Positions 11,766 to 23,962 of a stretch of DNA of 64,000 nucleotides are shown piece by piece. This DNA is from Diorhabda sublineata (Eukaryota; Arthropoda; Insecta; Coleoptera; Chrysomelidae). Each line of letters begins with the position of its first letter. Position 1 is the stretch's first letter. The position numbers were made by a program, and so were the translations under genes. The stretch covers positions 2,681,653 through 2,745,652 of the forward strand of contig NC_079478.1 in assembly GCF_026230105.1 (NCBI RefSeq). Direction: 5' to 3'. Under the pieces are notes generated by a model. That model was not told where the DNA came from, did no database searches, and was given only the letters and a program-made list of their open reading frames with translations.

Positions 11766-12003
11766 GGAGATGTGGCTCTATAGACGCATCCTGAAGATAC
11801 CCTGGACTGACAGCCTCGCCAACGACGAAGTACTAAGACGAATCGGCCGCAAAAGAAAGCTGTTGACAAATATTAAGATAGGAAAAACAAGAAGAAATCC
11901 TGGCTCCTTAACCTAAGAAAATGGACAAGTCTTAGCGTTGGAGAATTGTTTCATGTTGCGAGAGACAGAGACGCATTTAAAAAAAAATATATTCGTAATG
12001 ACT
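11766..12003 (+). pseudogene. RTE-like LINE C-terminal fragment
   Basis: The frame opening at 11770 reads MWLYRRILKIPWTDSLANDE then VLRRIGRKRKLLTNIKIGK, the classic segment after the reverse transcriptase domain of RTE-type LINEs (MWxWRRMLxIxWTxxxxNxxVL). After a frameshift the end of the protein follows: SWLLNLRKWTSLSVGELFHV and ARDRDAFKK (family pattern WxxLSxxELFRxAxDRDxFRxLV). Both halves are well preserved relative to other relics here, so this insertion may be among the younger ones. It lies directly upstream of a different LINE piece on the same strand. Confidence 0.75.
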
Positions 12004-12059
12004 TTTTGTAAACCACTATATGAAATCTACAAATTGTAATCAGATATTAATTTATATAA

Positions 12060-13010
12060 AAACTTTAAGATTTGGGGCAAGTTTAGATATTCAAAAAGCA
12101 TTTGACAGCTTCAGACAAAATTAAATATGAGAAATTTTACAACAAAGAGAAGTTGTAGTCAAATTGAGAAATAATAACGAATGTATGTAAGAAACAATTA
12201 TGAACTAAGTGAGAATTTATGATAATAATAGATGAGAAGTAAAACAGATAAAAAAATATACAAAAAGATAAAAATAGTTGGAATCTCTTGAGTTTATTGC
12301 ATCAGGAATAAACGCAACAATCAAACTTTATCATTCGTTAAACAGAAATGTTTCGGTTAAAAAAAAAATATCAAAATGAACATCTATAAGTAAATATTTT
12401 GATCAGTTCTCTTATACTATAGGTACAAACTCACTCAAAAGCAAAATCGAAACAGTAGAAATGAAGTTCTTACGCAGAACCAGAGATCTAACCAGAAAGG
12501 ATCGAATAAGAAACTAAACAATAATAGATGATGTATTCAAGGAAGTGAAACAGTCATAAATAGGAGACAGAAATACGGAAATAACTGGAATCTATGAATT
12601 TAGATCTGCCTATTAATTATAGAGGGGTTGCTAATAATGGGAACATTTAAATTTGAATCTATTCACATGTATTAGAATCACGAAATATGAATATTGATAT
12701 GGAGAAGACAAGAATAATGATAGAACAAGAAGACCCTTAAAACGAAATAGAAGAAATACTTTTCAAAAAAAGTGAAGAGCTCCAAATATTTAGGTACCAA
12801 GATACGAGGTAATGGAAAGCAAGAATTAGAGGTGCATAAAGTTTAACGCGGCAATTAAACTATTATGCATTGAAGAGAAATTGTTAGGAAAATAAAACAT
12901 ATAATTAAAAACAATAAATTGAATGTTTATAAATCAATATCAGTTCTAATATATGATAGAGAAAGCTGGGACTTTAAAACATGCTTTTATTAGTTTTACC
13001 TATATGTTTG
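12060..13010 (+). pseudogene. LINE reverse transcriptase relic
   Basis: At 12086 the plus strand reads DIQKAFDSF, the first catalytic-Asp motif of LINE reverse transcriptases (DxxKAFDxV). At about 12437-12517 it reads SKIETVEMKFLRRTRDLT then RKDRIRN, the later EMxFLRR block. A third block at 12781 reads SKYLGTKIRGNGKQELEVHK followed by AAIKLYYALKRNLLGK across a frame change, matching FxYLGSxIxxDGxxxxExxxRIxxAxxAYxxL. In intact LINEs the YLG block precedes the EMxFLRR block, so the order here implies two overlapping insertions or a rearranged copy. Stops are frequent. Confidence 0.65.
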
Positions 13011-14809
13011 TAACTGACTTTTTGGCCTCAATTTTGCCCTACTTTGATAGTTCAGTCAAATACTGACTCTGTTGTGAATGAATTCAACGAAAATTCGATG
13101 AAAAGCTAGTAGGAGAACAAATCGCGCAGTCCCAGACATACCAAATTGAGAAACAACCATCAACACATCTGTACATATTAAAGACGGATTTAAAATGATA
13201 AATTTAAATTAAAAGCAAAACATAACAGTTTCAAAACATTGAAAAACACACTTTTGGTCATAATTATACTGAAAACTGAAAAATAAATGATAGTTTAAAG
13301 ATATTGCCAACCTAGGATGACGATTTACCTCATACAAAGATCAATAAGAAAAAATCTCTCGTTCCCAGCATCTTATTTTTCAACCAATTACGTTATCATC
13401 AACATGGACAGGGTTGTTACTAACATCACGTAAACAAGTTTCTTCAATATTGAAGATATTAAATTATAATGTGAAAAAGTAATCAGACCTCATAAAGTAT
13501 GAAAAAATAAGATGGTGATGCGAAGCGCTTAAATCCACACCAAATAAATTATATTAAAAAAATAAATTCACGTTTTTATCGTCGTACCTGTTTAGTGCGA
13601 TAATTAGGTTGATTATATACTTAATTTTGTAAAAATTGGTTCACGTTTACTTGGAATTTTTTATCGGCAAATATTACGCTTTATTTTCATGAGAATCGTT
13701 ATTGGAATATGAAATTGCACTCAATTTTAATAATAATGAAGTGAAGTCCTCTTTTTATTTTTCTCCCTAATTAATTTCTAGAAAAACCAATGAAAGCTTG
13801 AATAAAATGCGAGTTGTATTGATAGAAAATACTTATCTCAACTTCCGGCAGATTTTTCTTCGCTACTATTTATTTTTTATCGAACTAAATGAATGCCTCA
13901 AATTACAAACTACCAATGTGTGTTTATCCAAAGCAATGCACATTTCCATTTATGATCTCTTTCTGTGGAAAGTTTTCGCAGAAATTGAAATATCTTGAAA
14001 TCACGGTTTCATGAAAAGGTGAGAAATTCTAAAGATATACCACTCATTAACGAAAAGTTGTTTTTGACTTCGAAAGTTACTTTAAACTTGTGAAATATTT
14101 TGCTGATTAGATAGGGTGGAATGTTGGAATTAAGTTCACTAGGGCAGCTGTCAGTATTTTTGACGGATAAAGAAGAGGGTGAAAGTTGTAATAGATGAAC
14201 TGGAGGGCTACGGCTGTGAAATTACAAAAGTTATAAATGTTTTAAGCTTTTTGTGATCAAGTAATTTGATTAATAGTAACGAAATGTAAAATGTAACTAT
14301 AAAAAAGAAATAAAACAATTAATTATAATTTACTTCTCAACTAACAATACACTTTTTCTTTGCAATTGTTGAAATTATTGATATTTTGAAATCCTTTGAC
14401 AGTGTTATCTCTTCACGGCCTAATACATTTTGCCAAATATTATGTACAAAATGTATTCACATTAAAAGTCTCATCACTAATTTTTTTCTAATTATGGAGC
14501 GATTATAAGATTTTTTTAAACGTCTTATCTCTAAGACATAGTGCCGATTTAGTGCCCATCTAGCCTAGTTGTCTAATCGTTACTTAAAATACTTGGATCG
14601 ATTTGAAGTTTGAAAATTAAAAAATAAAAAATTCAATATAATTATCCACGATTTATTCTCTGCTTTTTGACGTTATTTTAATCAGCACATTAGACATCAA
14701 GGTTTATACAAAAAAAAGATAAAAAATAACATAAGATGATATATTATAATAAAGAAAGAGGATGTTCATACAAAAAAAATAACATAATTCTTAACATAAA
14801 ATCCGCAAA
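13011..14809. other. Unassigned AT-rich stretch
   Basis: No recognised element. A plus-strand frame at 13798-13998 begins with a non-ATG codon and shows no family signal. Confidence 0.4.
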
Positions 14810-16680
14810 GTTTTGCTGCTATTTTTGGTGAAAAAAAATTATGGGATTATGTCATTTCTTAAACAGCAAATAAAAAAATGCGTATACTAGAAACTAATTG
14901 GGTTGAAGATTTGAAATTGTTACCAATTGTAAAGCAATTCTTCCTGATTGGATTAAGCTTTGTTATAAAACTCTATGTTCAATGATACAAGAGTTATGAC
15001 CAAAACTATGGGATCATGTCATTTCTGAAACAGTTGATAAAATAAACAAATTTGGAAGACTTGTTCAATGGAAAATAGTAGGGCTGAAATTATGAAATTG
15101 TTAGAAATTGTGAAGCAATTCTTTCTGATCGCATAGAGCTTTAGTATAAAGCTCTATGTTTAATGGTACAAGAGTTATGACCAAAACTATGGGATCGTGT
15201 CATTTCTAAAACAGCTAAAAAAATAAACAAATTTGGAAGACTTGTTCAATGGAAAATAGTAGGGCTGAAATTATGAAATTGTTAGAAATTATGAAGCAAT
15301 TCTCTCTGATTGCATAGAGGTTTGATATAAAGCTCTATGTTTAATAGTACAAGAGTTATGAGCAAAATTATGGGATCATGTTTCATCTAAAACAGCTTAA
15401 AAAAGAAACAAATTTGGAAGACTTGTTCAATGGAGAATAGTAAGGCTAAAATTATGAAATTGTTAGAAATTGTGAAGCAATTCTTTCTGATCGCATAGAG
15501 CTTTAGTATAAAGCTCTATGTTTAATGGTACAAGAGTTATGAGCAAAATTATGGGATCATGTCATTTCTGAAACAGCTGAAAAAATAAACAAATTTTGAA
15601 GACTTATACAATGGAAAATAGTAGAGCTAAAATTATGAAATTGTTAGTAATTGTGAAGCAATTCTCTCTGATTGCATGGAGGTTTGATATAAAGCTCTAT
15701 GTTTAATAGTACAAGAGTTATGAGCAAAATTATGGGATCATGTTTCATCTAAAACAGCTGAAAAAATAAACAAATTTGGAAGACTTGTTCAATGGAAAAT
15801 AGTAGGGCTGAAATTATGAAATTGTTAGAAATTGTAAAGCAATTCTTTCTGATCGCATAGAGCTTTAGTATAAAGCTCTATGTTTAATGGTACAAGAGTT
15901 ATGAGCAAAATTATGGGATCATGTCATTTCTGAAACAGCTGAAAAAATAAACAAATTTTGAAGACTTATACAATGGAAAATAGTAGAGCTAAAATTATGA
16001 AATTGTTAGAAATTGTGAAGCAATTCTTTCTGATCGCATAGAGCTTTAGTATAAAGCTCTATGTTTAATGGTACAAGAGTTATGAGCAAAATTATGGGAT
16101 CATGTCATTTCTGAAACAGCTGAAAAAATAAACAAATTTTGAAGACTTATACAATGGAAAATAGTAGAGCTAAAATTATGAAATTGTTAGTAATTGTGAA
16201 GCAATTCTCTCTGATTGCATGGAGGTTTGATATAAAGCTCTATGTTTAATAGTACAAGAGTTATGAGCAAAATTATGGGATCATGTTTCATCTAAAACAG
16301 CTGAAAAAATAAACAAATTTGGAAGACTTGTTCAATGGAAAATAGTAGGACTAAAATTATGAAATTGTTAGTATTTGTTAAGCAATTCTCTCTGATTGCA
16401 TAGAGCTTTAGTATAAAGTTCTATGTTTAATAGTACAAAAGTTATGACCGAAACTATGAGATCATGTCATTTCTAAAACAGCTAAAAAAATAAACAAATT
16501 TGGAAGACTTGTTCAATGGAAAATAGTAGGGCTGAAATTATGAAATTGTTAGAAATTGTAAAGCAATTCTTTCTGATCGCATAGAGCTTTAGTATAAAGC
16601 TCTATGTTTAATGGTACAAGAGTTATGAGCATAACTATGGGATCATGTCATATCTGAAACAGCTGATAGAATAAACAAGC
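14810..16680. repeat. 181-bp tandem array, about 10 copies
   Basis: The GAGTTATGA landmark recurs at 14991, 15174, 15353, 15534, 15715, 15896, 16077, 16258, 16439 and 16620. Spacing is 183 and 179 for the first two intervals and exactly 181 thereafter. Monomers fall into at least two types. Type A has TTCTTTCTGATCGCATAGAG and AATGGTACAAG. Type B has TTCTCTCTGATTGCAT, a GAGGTTTGATATA variant and AATAGTACAAG. Type A monomers carry a perfect hairpin: CATAGAGCTTTA, a 3-base loop, then TAAAGCTCTATG. The leftmost unit is divergent. The internal units from 15480 repeat in an A-B-A / A-B pattern, which points to unequal exchange. Confidence 0.95.
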
Positions 16681-18286
16681 TTTGAAATAAAAGTATTTAT
16701 CAAATATAGAATTTACAGAATTATTTAATTCATAAGTTTGGGTTGACGAAATCATACCAGACTGAAGATTTGAGTTTATTCTCTCTCTAACCTCTCTGTT
16801 ATTATGTTAATAATGAGATAATAGTCCGCCAAGAGATTTAACTATTCTTTCTTTATGACAAATATAAAATTTTCCCTTTAAAAACGTACTTAATCATTAT
16901 CTTGAATTCTCCATAGGTCTATTTGACATCTACAGTCAAGGATGAGTAGAAATCTAGACAAGCATTGATGCACTTTATCGTATTAAGAAGGAAAACTCTC
17001 AATATTGAAAATGATCACAATTTCCAAATTCTTGATAACCCATGGATGAAATGTATAAACTCTGGATTTTAATTATAGATCGTCTTAGTTATATCTAAAA
17101 TGATTTTTAAAAATTTGGATCTATGACAATTTTGAAAACTTGATCGATATTATGAAATCATCAGATCAGTTGCATCGTTGACTATGATTATATTTCAATC
17201 ATTCATTACTATAAAATGCCGAATTGCCATAGTTTTGGAGTCTGACTGCATTTATAGTATTTGCGCAGAAATTAAGATCTACAATCTCGCTCACATAATT
17301 TATTTAAAAAACTTGCTCTAAGTACTAAACTATACACTATTCACTAAATTTGCTTTGAGACTTTTCACTACGACATCGGATTATTTACTGATATATTCTC
17401 ATCTAAAATCTCTTTTCCTGGAAATCTGTTATTTGCCGTAAGCAAGCAAAAAGACGTTTTCCTTATAAAACGAGGTCAAAAACAATACAAAGACTGTCTA
17501 GGAATTGTACCTGGCGGATCCGCTAAACTTTTAATTCTATTTAGATAATATAACAGGACCGGTATGTTAGAGAACTAATTCGTAAAAATATTAGCAGCAG
17601 TATTTGACTGCGACAAACTGAAGCTGCATTTCCACTACACATCTTATATGAAATTAATTAAGGGTTGCTAGTTTCACTCCCGTATAATGTAACGGGACAA
17701 AAATAGAAACTCAATTTCAGATACCACCTTATAAGGATGATATATCGGAAAGGAATGGACTGAGGAAGTTTTGATACAGGACAGATTGTTCCAAACATTA
17801 CACAGTTAAAGTCCCACAATCAATTTTTCCATTAATGAAATTGATATTTTCAATTCAAATACGCGATCCTTCTGTGGAAAAATTTTGGTTACGTCACTGG
17901 TGATTCGCTGGGGACGGTGTGACGTCGTCGCTATGTACGTGATAAAGACAAGTCAGACTATTATAAATAATTCAGAAATTCGTACCCCGGTAGAGAATTG
18001 CAGGAAAGTTAAGAATAAAAGATGGTTGCGGGTTGTGAAACTTCACGATTTCTTATATAATTCCATCAGAACGGGGAAGAAAAATTCTCAAATGAGAACG
18101 CCACTAGTCGACCGCTTGATTTTTCTATTCTCTCTCATTCTCTCGTTTTCTATTACTTGGTTAATTTGTTAGCGTTATTTAATGCTTACGAGGTCTCTTA
18201 ATACTTATATAAGACGATATGTAATATTAAGAAACTAGAACAAAAATATTATTAGAAGCAAAATGCGTTTACATCAAAATTAGTAT
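16681..18286. other. Unassigned stretch
   Basis: A patch at 17885-18172 is richer in GC and open in one plus-strand frame (RWGRCDVVAMYVIKTSQT). That frame starts with a non-ATG codon and matches nothing I know. No array copies lie beyond 16680. Confidence 0.35.
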
Positions 18287-18450
18287 TACGAGGGTTATAC
18301 GAAACGATGTAATAAATGAACACGTCGTTTTTTATTGAAATTTAGTTTTTTCGAAAACATTGTCACCACTACATCTTCTAATTCAAATTTCCAGGATAGG
18401 TAATAGAAAGAAGTCACTGAGAGTCAAATCTGGAGGATATATTGAAGAAT
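18287..18450 (-). pseudogene. mariner transposase C-terminal relic
   Basis: The minus strand reads YPPDLTLSDFFLLP, the mariner motif YSPDLAPSDFFLFP that holds the third catalytic Asp of the DD34D triad. Downstream on the same strand the sequence decays and ends at AACCCTCGTAA (18287 region), which fits the 3' terminal repeat of this mariner type and its TA target. The N-terminal two thirds are missing. Confidence 0.6.
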
Positions 18451-18469
18451 CTCAAATTGGTTATTAGTA

Positions 18470-18580
18470 CATTTAGCAAGGATGGAACAAAACAAATATG
18501 GTAAGCAAGAACTATAGGAAGGAAGAAGGGCAGACAAAGGAAAACATGGAACGAACAAATAGAAGATCCAGGAAAACAAA
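18470..18580 (+). pseudogene. LINE tail fragment (weak)
   Basis: The plus strand reads RTIGRKKGRQRKTWNEQIED, resembling the GRRxGRPRKxWxEDI tail of insect LINEs. It is one short motif with a stop just upstream, so the call is tentative. The opposite-strand frame over this interval is not coding. Confidence 0.4.
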
Positions 18581-18640
18581 AAATACATTTCCAAAACCCT
18601 GGAGAGAGAAAAAGAAAAATGAGAAGGCGATAGTTGATAT

Positions 18641-20169
18641 ATGAGCAAGCGTATTGCCCTGAAAATTTTATCTTTCAATATTGCAACTCACATTTTGGGA
18701 AAAATTTGAATTTTCGCAAGCTACTGCTTGAGCTGTTTCAAACTCAAACAGCTTTAAGTTAGTACCTACTCTACGTCAAGGTTATAATTTTTGCATATTT
18801 CAAATATTCCCATTTCAAATGGAATTAAATTGAAACAAACTGAAAGCTCAGTTATATTATTATCATTTGTATATATAATTTTATGATATAATTGTTTTGG
18901 AACTCAAGCTCTAGCTCTAGCCGACCCTACAATAAACGGCTCATATGGTCCTTATTTTTTTTTTTTCTATTCGATAAACTATTTTTAAACAAGCTTTGAT
19001 GATAGTCTAATTTGCAATATTGTATAATAATTTATTCAGGAATTGAGCTTATTTCGCTAACTTCCCATCTATTATCTACTTAATCAAGTGTTCTCTTAAG
19101 AACGCAGTATATAGCACTTTGCATACAACATAAAGACCTATTCACACATTTTATCCTCGTTGAACAAAACACAATCCGTCGGCATTCCGCGCGAAGCCAT
19201 TAAAGTCCCATCAATGGATTTTTAATGGTACAATGCCTTCCAACAATTCTCATCTTTTTGACTACCAATTAGAATGAAGACGGTGAGTTTCTTACATAGC
19301 CGGCCAATGGGAAGACAGGAAATTCGATGCGATCTGGTAGTCAGATATTATTTTAAACTTCCTGTTCTAATCACCTTTTTCCTTCTCGTTGAATACGGGT
19401 GTTGAAAAGGTGAGAATGTAATTTTTTTGTTTTATTTTTTTTTGTTTTGAGACCCTAAATTTTTTCAGCAACGAGGGACACGATTTATTCTTTCATTGGA
19501 TGTAAAATTCATTAATTGAATCATTATTTAGATATTGATTTTATCAATTATCTTCCATAAAATTTCAGTTTTATACGAAATTTCATATTATCAAATATTC
19601 GTTTGTACCAAAACAGTTTTTTTAATTGTTTAATTCTGTAATCCATGGTAGGAACAACATAAGTGTCAGTAAAATTGATGATTTGAGTGTAACCACAAAG
19701 AAAATAATTATATAGAATCAAATAATGGGATTTAATTGATGATAATTAAAATGAATGCTTATTTTTTTAGTTGGTATATGATCATATAATCTTCCTCTCG
19801 TTTAACGTCATTTTTTTTACTTGTATCATTAATCCCATCATCTGTAACTAAATGAGCGACTGTGATTAGATATAAATATCATCAAATTCATCACTATAAG
19901 CTATCATAATCAAGACGACATTAATTTTAGACTGGGATGTAAATCTTAAATAAATGAATGAGAAAATACCTATATTTCACTCAGCTCAGTCACATTTTTA
20001 CCATGATTTTTTTGTATTCACCAAAAATTTTTGGGTTTTAGCAGATACTTCATCCATTAAACACTAAGAAACCACAGGAAACGCACAAGTTTTCAAAATA
20101 AATATTCTGAACGTGTTGTCATACAAGTGCTATTTTTTAGATAATTGAAACATTCATTTTGAATTAAAT
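18641..20169. other. Unassigned stretch
   Basis: A less AT-rich patch at about 19150-19380 contains ATGAAGACG immediately followed by GTGAGT (19274-19288), a start codon beside a donor-like site. It also holds a short inverted repeat, CCATTAAA with TTAATGG. No exon could be confirmed. Confidence 0.3.
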
Positions 20170-20945
20170 TGTTAACATTTTCGTGCAATTATTTTCTATG
20201 ACTTTCGACATGGATTAAACCAACAGCAGTGTATCAATTGACTTGCTTCTACTTCTGGTGATGAAACAACATCTCGAGACATCGATGCTGTGCGTGAGCT
20301 AATATCACAAGATCGTCTTGAGACATATTGAGATTGAGCCATATTTTAACATTAGATCCACTCCACACGTTGGATACCGCATAAATTGACAATCGCCAAA
20401 TGTCGATGGGTGTAAAGAAATGCTGAAAAAATTTAAACGCATCAAAAGACGTCTAGACGATCGAAACATGTGAAGAATCGTAGATTTGTACATATGAACT
20501 CGAAAGTAAACAACAATCGATGTATGGGTCTTCCAGAACTTTCCAAAACCAACAAAAGTTGTTCAGGCACGAAGCACTTCGAAGCAAACGTTTGTCTGTT
20601 TTTTAGCTGAACATGATGGCACTATTTCATTGGAACAAAGTACAAAGGTCAATTTTGAATGGTACGACAGCATTTGTTTGCCAAAAATGTTCACAAATAA
20701 TCAGGGAAACCAGTGGCAGAAGACGAATCATTCTGCAAAAACGTTTTTAAACAGTCAAAACAACGAATTGATGGGTCATCTGCCGTGTTTGGCACCCAAT
20801 GATTTCTTTTTATTCCCGCAGATCAAAAATAAATTGCGAGGTCAACGTTTTTCTCTACACGAAGAAGCGGTTGATCGGTTCAAATCAGATATTTTGAAGG
20901 TACCTCAATCGAAATTGAAAAAATGCTTTGACAATTAGCAACCAT
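20170..20945 (+). pseudogene. mariner transposase pseudogene, near full span
   Basis: Motifs appear in order across shifted frames. KCRWV*RNAEKI-type residues come first, followed by a YELESKQQSM block (family YEPETKQQS). VFQNFPKPTKVVQARSTSKQ comes next. From 20630 a 102-codon open frame contains FEWYDSICLPKMF, NNELMGHLPCLAPNDFFLFP and QIKNKLRGQRFSLHEEA. The final Asp in APNDFF is the third catalytic residue, and the YSPD segment before it is shortened. The copy is inactive through several frameshifts and stops. It shares its subfamily signature (WYxxICLP, APNDFFLFP) with the deleted element at 54818-55389. Confidence 0.8.
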
Positions 20946-21398
20946 CGTAAATTTATCAGGATAAAATTGTAAGATCAGTTTTCTTGTAATAAAATATTTT
21001 TCCACGATTATGAACTTATTATTGAACTTATAACAAAAACAATAAGATTTAATCCCCTTGTATGTGAGTTTTTGTGTTAGTTCATTTCTTGAATTCCGAA
21101 GGTATTAATTCTGCCGTCGATCGCAATAAATACTCTCCAATTTAAAAATACCTTCGAATTTGTTCATTCCACCAATTATCGAATATATTCATTAAAAAAA
21201 GTTTTGACTGTGAAGTATGAATAAATTATAAAACGATAAAAAACTGGCGATCGATGCAATCCGATACCTACGTCAAACCCACGAAGGAGCATTACATCTT
21301 AATAAAGCTTTGCCTTATAGCAAAAAAAAATTTAGAAGTCAACACATGGATTGATAAATATTATTCGAATTTTTCTGTATGAAAATGAACCATTTTGG
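20946..21398. other. Spacer between mariner relics
   Basis: Probably contains the decayed 3' end of the preceding mariner (to about 21060) and the decayed start of the next one. No terminal repeat pair could be aligned with confidence. Confidence 0.3.
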
Positions 21399-21570
21399 AG
21401 TGGTTTACCAAGCTTAAACAGGGAGAAATGAGCGCCGATAACAACGCACGCAGTGGACACACCAAAGACGCTGACACCGATGAAAACATGAAGAAAGTGC
21501 TCAAAATAATTCTGTATACTGGTTAAGTGAAGCTGATTGAGATAGCTGAGACCTTCTATCTTCTAAATAT
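21399..21570 (+). pseudogene. mariner transposase N-terminal fragment
   Basis: The plus strand reads WFTKLKQGEMSADNNARSGH, TKDADTDENMKKVLKIIL, a stop, then VKLIEIAETFYLL. This aligns with the mariner N-terminal helix-turn-helix region (WFxxFKxGxxxxxDxxRSGRPxxAxxxENIKKVxxIVLxxRxxKLxEIAxxL). The catalytic domain is absent downstream. The subfamily differs from the 22.5-kb copy by its motif spelling. Confidence 0.7.
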
Positions 21571-22509
21571 ACTTTTAATTATCGTTATCGTCTAAACTGA
21601 AGCCTATTTTGAAGCTAAAGTCAAATCGTACTATAAAAATCGTATGAAAAATATGTTCACTGTAATTATTGTATCAAAGGCAACTATAGGAATGGATAGC
21701 TATTGTGAAAGGGGATATACAAGTAATGCGAAAAGTAAAACTTGAATTGGGTACCTATCGTGATAGCTGCGTGATTAATCAGACTAGGGATTAAGATTTA
21801 GATGGAACTTTTACTAATTTTTGAACCACATTTTTACTCTAAAATACCACATAATTTTCCTTTTTTGAAGGAACTACATCATTCAATAAAAATATATTTA
21901 TTAATATAATATAAATTAATTAACTCAGTTTTTATATAACTCAATTATGGAACTGTCAATTCAAACTTTAGAAATTCACAATTCAATACAAATAGTGTTT
22001 TTCTTTTTATCTTGTATAATTCAAATATTAACATTTGGTGGAATATCTCGGCTAGAGTGTGAACCCTATCTTAAATTTAATTGGAACAGCGTCGGCAGTG
22101 AGAATGTGACGTGGACAAGCGGACACAAAGACATAACTAACATACCAGCTCATGTTTGACGTGTCACATTAACTCTTAGAAGGAGATAGACGCATGAAGA
22201 TGAAGGAACATGTTGTATACAAGAAATTGTTAGCGGATATATTGGAATATTTTCCTATTGGTCCATTGTTTGATTTCTTGGTCTAGTAGGCTTTTGTGAT
22301 AAATAATCGAGGGGGAATTTGATGAAACAAAGGAAGCTAAGATCTGATTGAATATGACAGACAAGGGATGATACTTTTGTATAAAAGAAGCTCTCCATGT
22401 TGATTATAGGGATATTTGGCTTTATATTTTATTCTTAAAGAGCTGTAATGTGTATCAAAAAATTCCAACTGCAAAACTGATTGGAATTTACTAGTTTTTG
22501 TGAACGTCA
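21571..22509. other. Unassigned stretch
   Basis: An ATG-initiated frame at 21947-22159 (MELSIQTLEIHNSIQIVFFF) includes a hydrophobic run that could be a membrane segment. It has no homologue I recognise and no supporting splice or polyadenylation signals. Confidence 0.25.
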
Positions 22510-22960
22510 AGTGCCAACCGCCGACGTAATTATCATTCGTTTTTTGGTGTGAAAAAAATACACGGAAATTATTGGGCGTTTACAAAATCCATTTGGTAAT
22601 GAGTACCTGGGTAGATCTGCGGTGTTTAAATGGGCCAAAGTGTTCAAAAATAGCAGCGAAACAATCGAAAATAAACTGCATGATCGTCGACATCAGACAA
22701 CATTAGCCGCGAAGAACAACTCATTTTGGAGAACCGTAGGATAAATTTCAGCTCAACTCAGCATCGGTAGTATGGAATCTATCTTAAATATAGAAAAATA
22801 ACTGCGCGAAGGGTTCCCAAACTTGAGCAAAAATTCATGTCGCCACGTGCTGACGCAATACGAGGCGAAGGAGGGCGATTTTTCAACACGAATCTTCACT
22901 CAGTTGAAGAATGGAAAAAGAAACATCAGTCGAAGCAGAAATGATCAGGTCCACGAGTAG
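22510..22960 (+). pseudogene. mariner transposase N-terminal half relic
   Basis: The plus strand reads FGNEYLGRSAVFKWAKVFKN then SSETIENKLHDRR, matching the mariner N-terminus (YGxEALSRSAVFEWHKRFKEGRESVEDDxRSGRP). ISAQLSIGSMESIL follows, then KITARRVPKLEQKF across a frame change (family KxCARWVPRxL). LTQYEAKEGDFSTRIFT comes last, from the region just before the first catalytic Asp. The chain ends near 22960, where a LINE tail begins. Multiple frameshifts make it dead. Confidence 0.65.
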
Positions 22961-22984
22961 GATGTGCAAACCTGAAAGGTAATG

Positions 22985-23125
22985 CATAGAAAAAGCAGCT
23001 AATATGATTGGGATACGTGAAAAGGATGAGTGAGGAAAGAATTATAATAAGAATGTTAGAATCCAGAGTAATAGGGACAAGAAATGAAGGAAAGCCAAGA
23101 AAAAACTGGAAGGAAAATCAACAAA
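22985..23125 (+). pseudogene. LINE C-terminal fragment
   Basis: The plus strand reads LI*LGYVKRMSEERIIIRML then ESRVIGTRNEGKPRKNWKEN, the WxGHVxRMxxxRxxxxxLxxxxxGxRxxGRPRKxWxEx tail of insect LINEs. One Trp codon has become TGA. It abuts the end of the mariner relic, so one probably inserted into or beside the other. Confidence 0.7.
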
Positions 23126-23962
23126 CCTAATGAGATCAGAGAGAAGAAACTACACGGGATACTACCACAAACAAAGTAGTGCAGAAATGTAAAGTATTTT
23201 GAGAGGGAGACTCGATGAAACGAAACTAGATAGTAAGTAATTGAGTATGATACAAGAAAGTCTACATCTTACACCCATAAGGAAAGATAGAGATGATTGT
23301 TGTTGAAGACGGTCGAATCATTTTTTTGCTCATTCAAGTAAGAATGGAAAGATTTTTTTTATTTTATCATTAATGATTTCCATGAATTTTACTTAAAGCA
23401 ATAATATTGAATACAACTTGATAAAAAAAAGCTTGCAATAACTGACCCTAGGAATACAGCTAATAAATAATGATTTCACATTCAATTACCAACCCATTAT
23501 ACAAAAAGTATTTGTTATAAACCATTATCCACTCATTTTCTAAATGAGGTAGTAATTTTGGAATGAAAACTGTCACGGTTTCTTTTATAAAAAAAATACG
23601 ACCATCGATCAACGGTGATCAAGATAGCCCAGTTTCGAGGAAGTTTACTTGTTTTGCAATACACCGCTCGAAGAAGACGAGATGTCGGTGACAAAGGTCT
23701 GTTTTTCGCGCAAATTTAGCAAATTTTTCGGATAACAAAAAGTCCCAGAGAAAACCAACACCTTCATAAATTATGTGCTAAACAAAGCAACTTATTTGTA
23801 TATCAGCAAAATTATATTTGTGAAATAAGATTGATAATACGCATTTGAATATTTTTGCCGAAATATATTTATTGATTTAAAATATTTAATTAATCAGAAA
23901 TTGATTCAAAATACAAATGGGGTGCTCACAATTTCGATTGTTGAAGTATATTTTATGCAATG
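23126..23962. other. Unassigned stretch
   Basis: Purine-rich to about 23300 and possibly still LINE 3' end, then AT-rich with no motif recognised. Confidence 0.35.

Noticed and set aside
14810..16680. CRISPR-like regular repeats
   Set aside because: The repeats are contiguous 181-bp monomers with no spacers and the sequence context is eukaryotic, so this is a satellite array.
17885..18172. 95-codon plus-strand ORF in a less AT-rich patch
   Set aside because: Starts with a non-ATG codon, has no recognised motif, and ends in a hydrophobic run produced by a CT-rich low-complexity segment.
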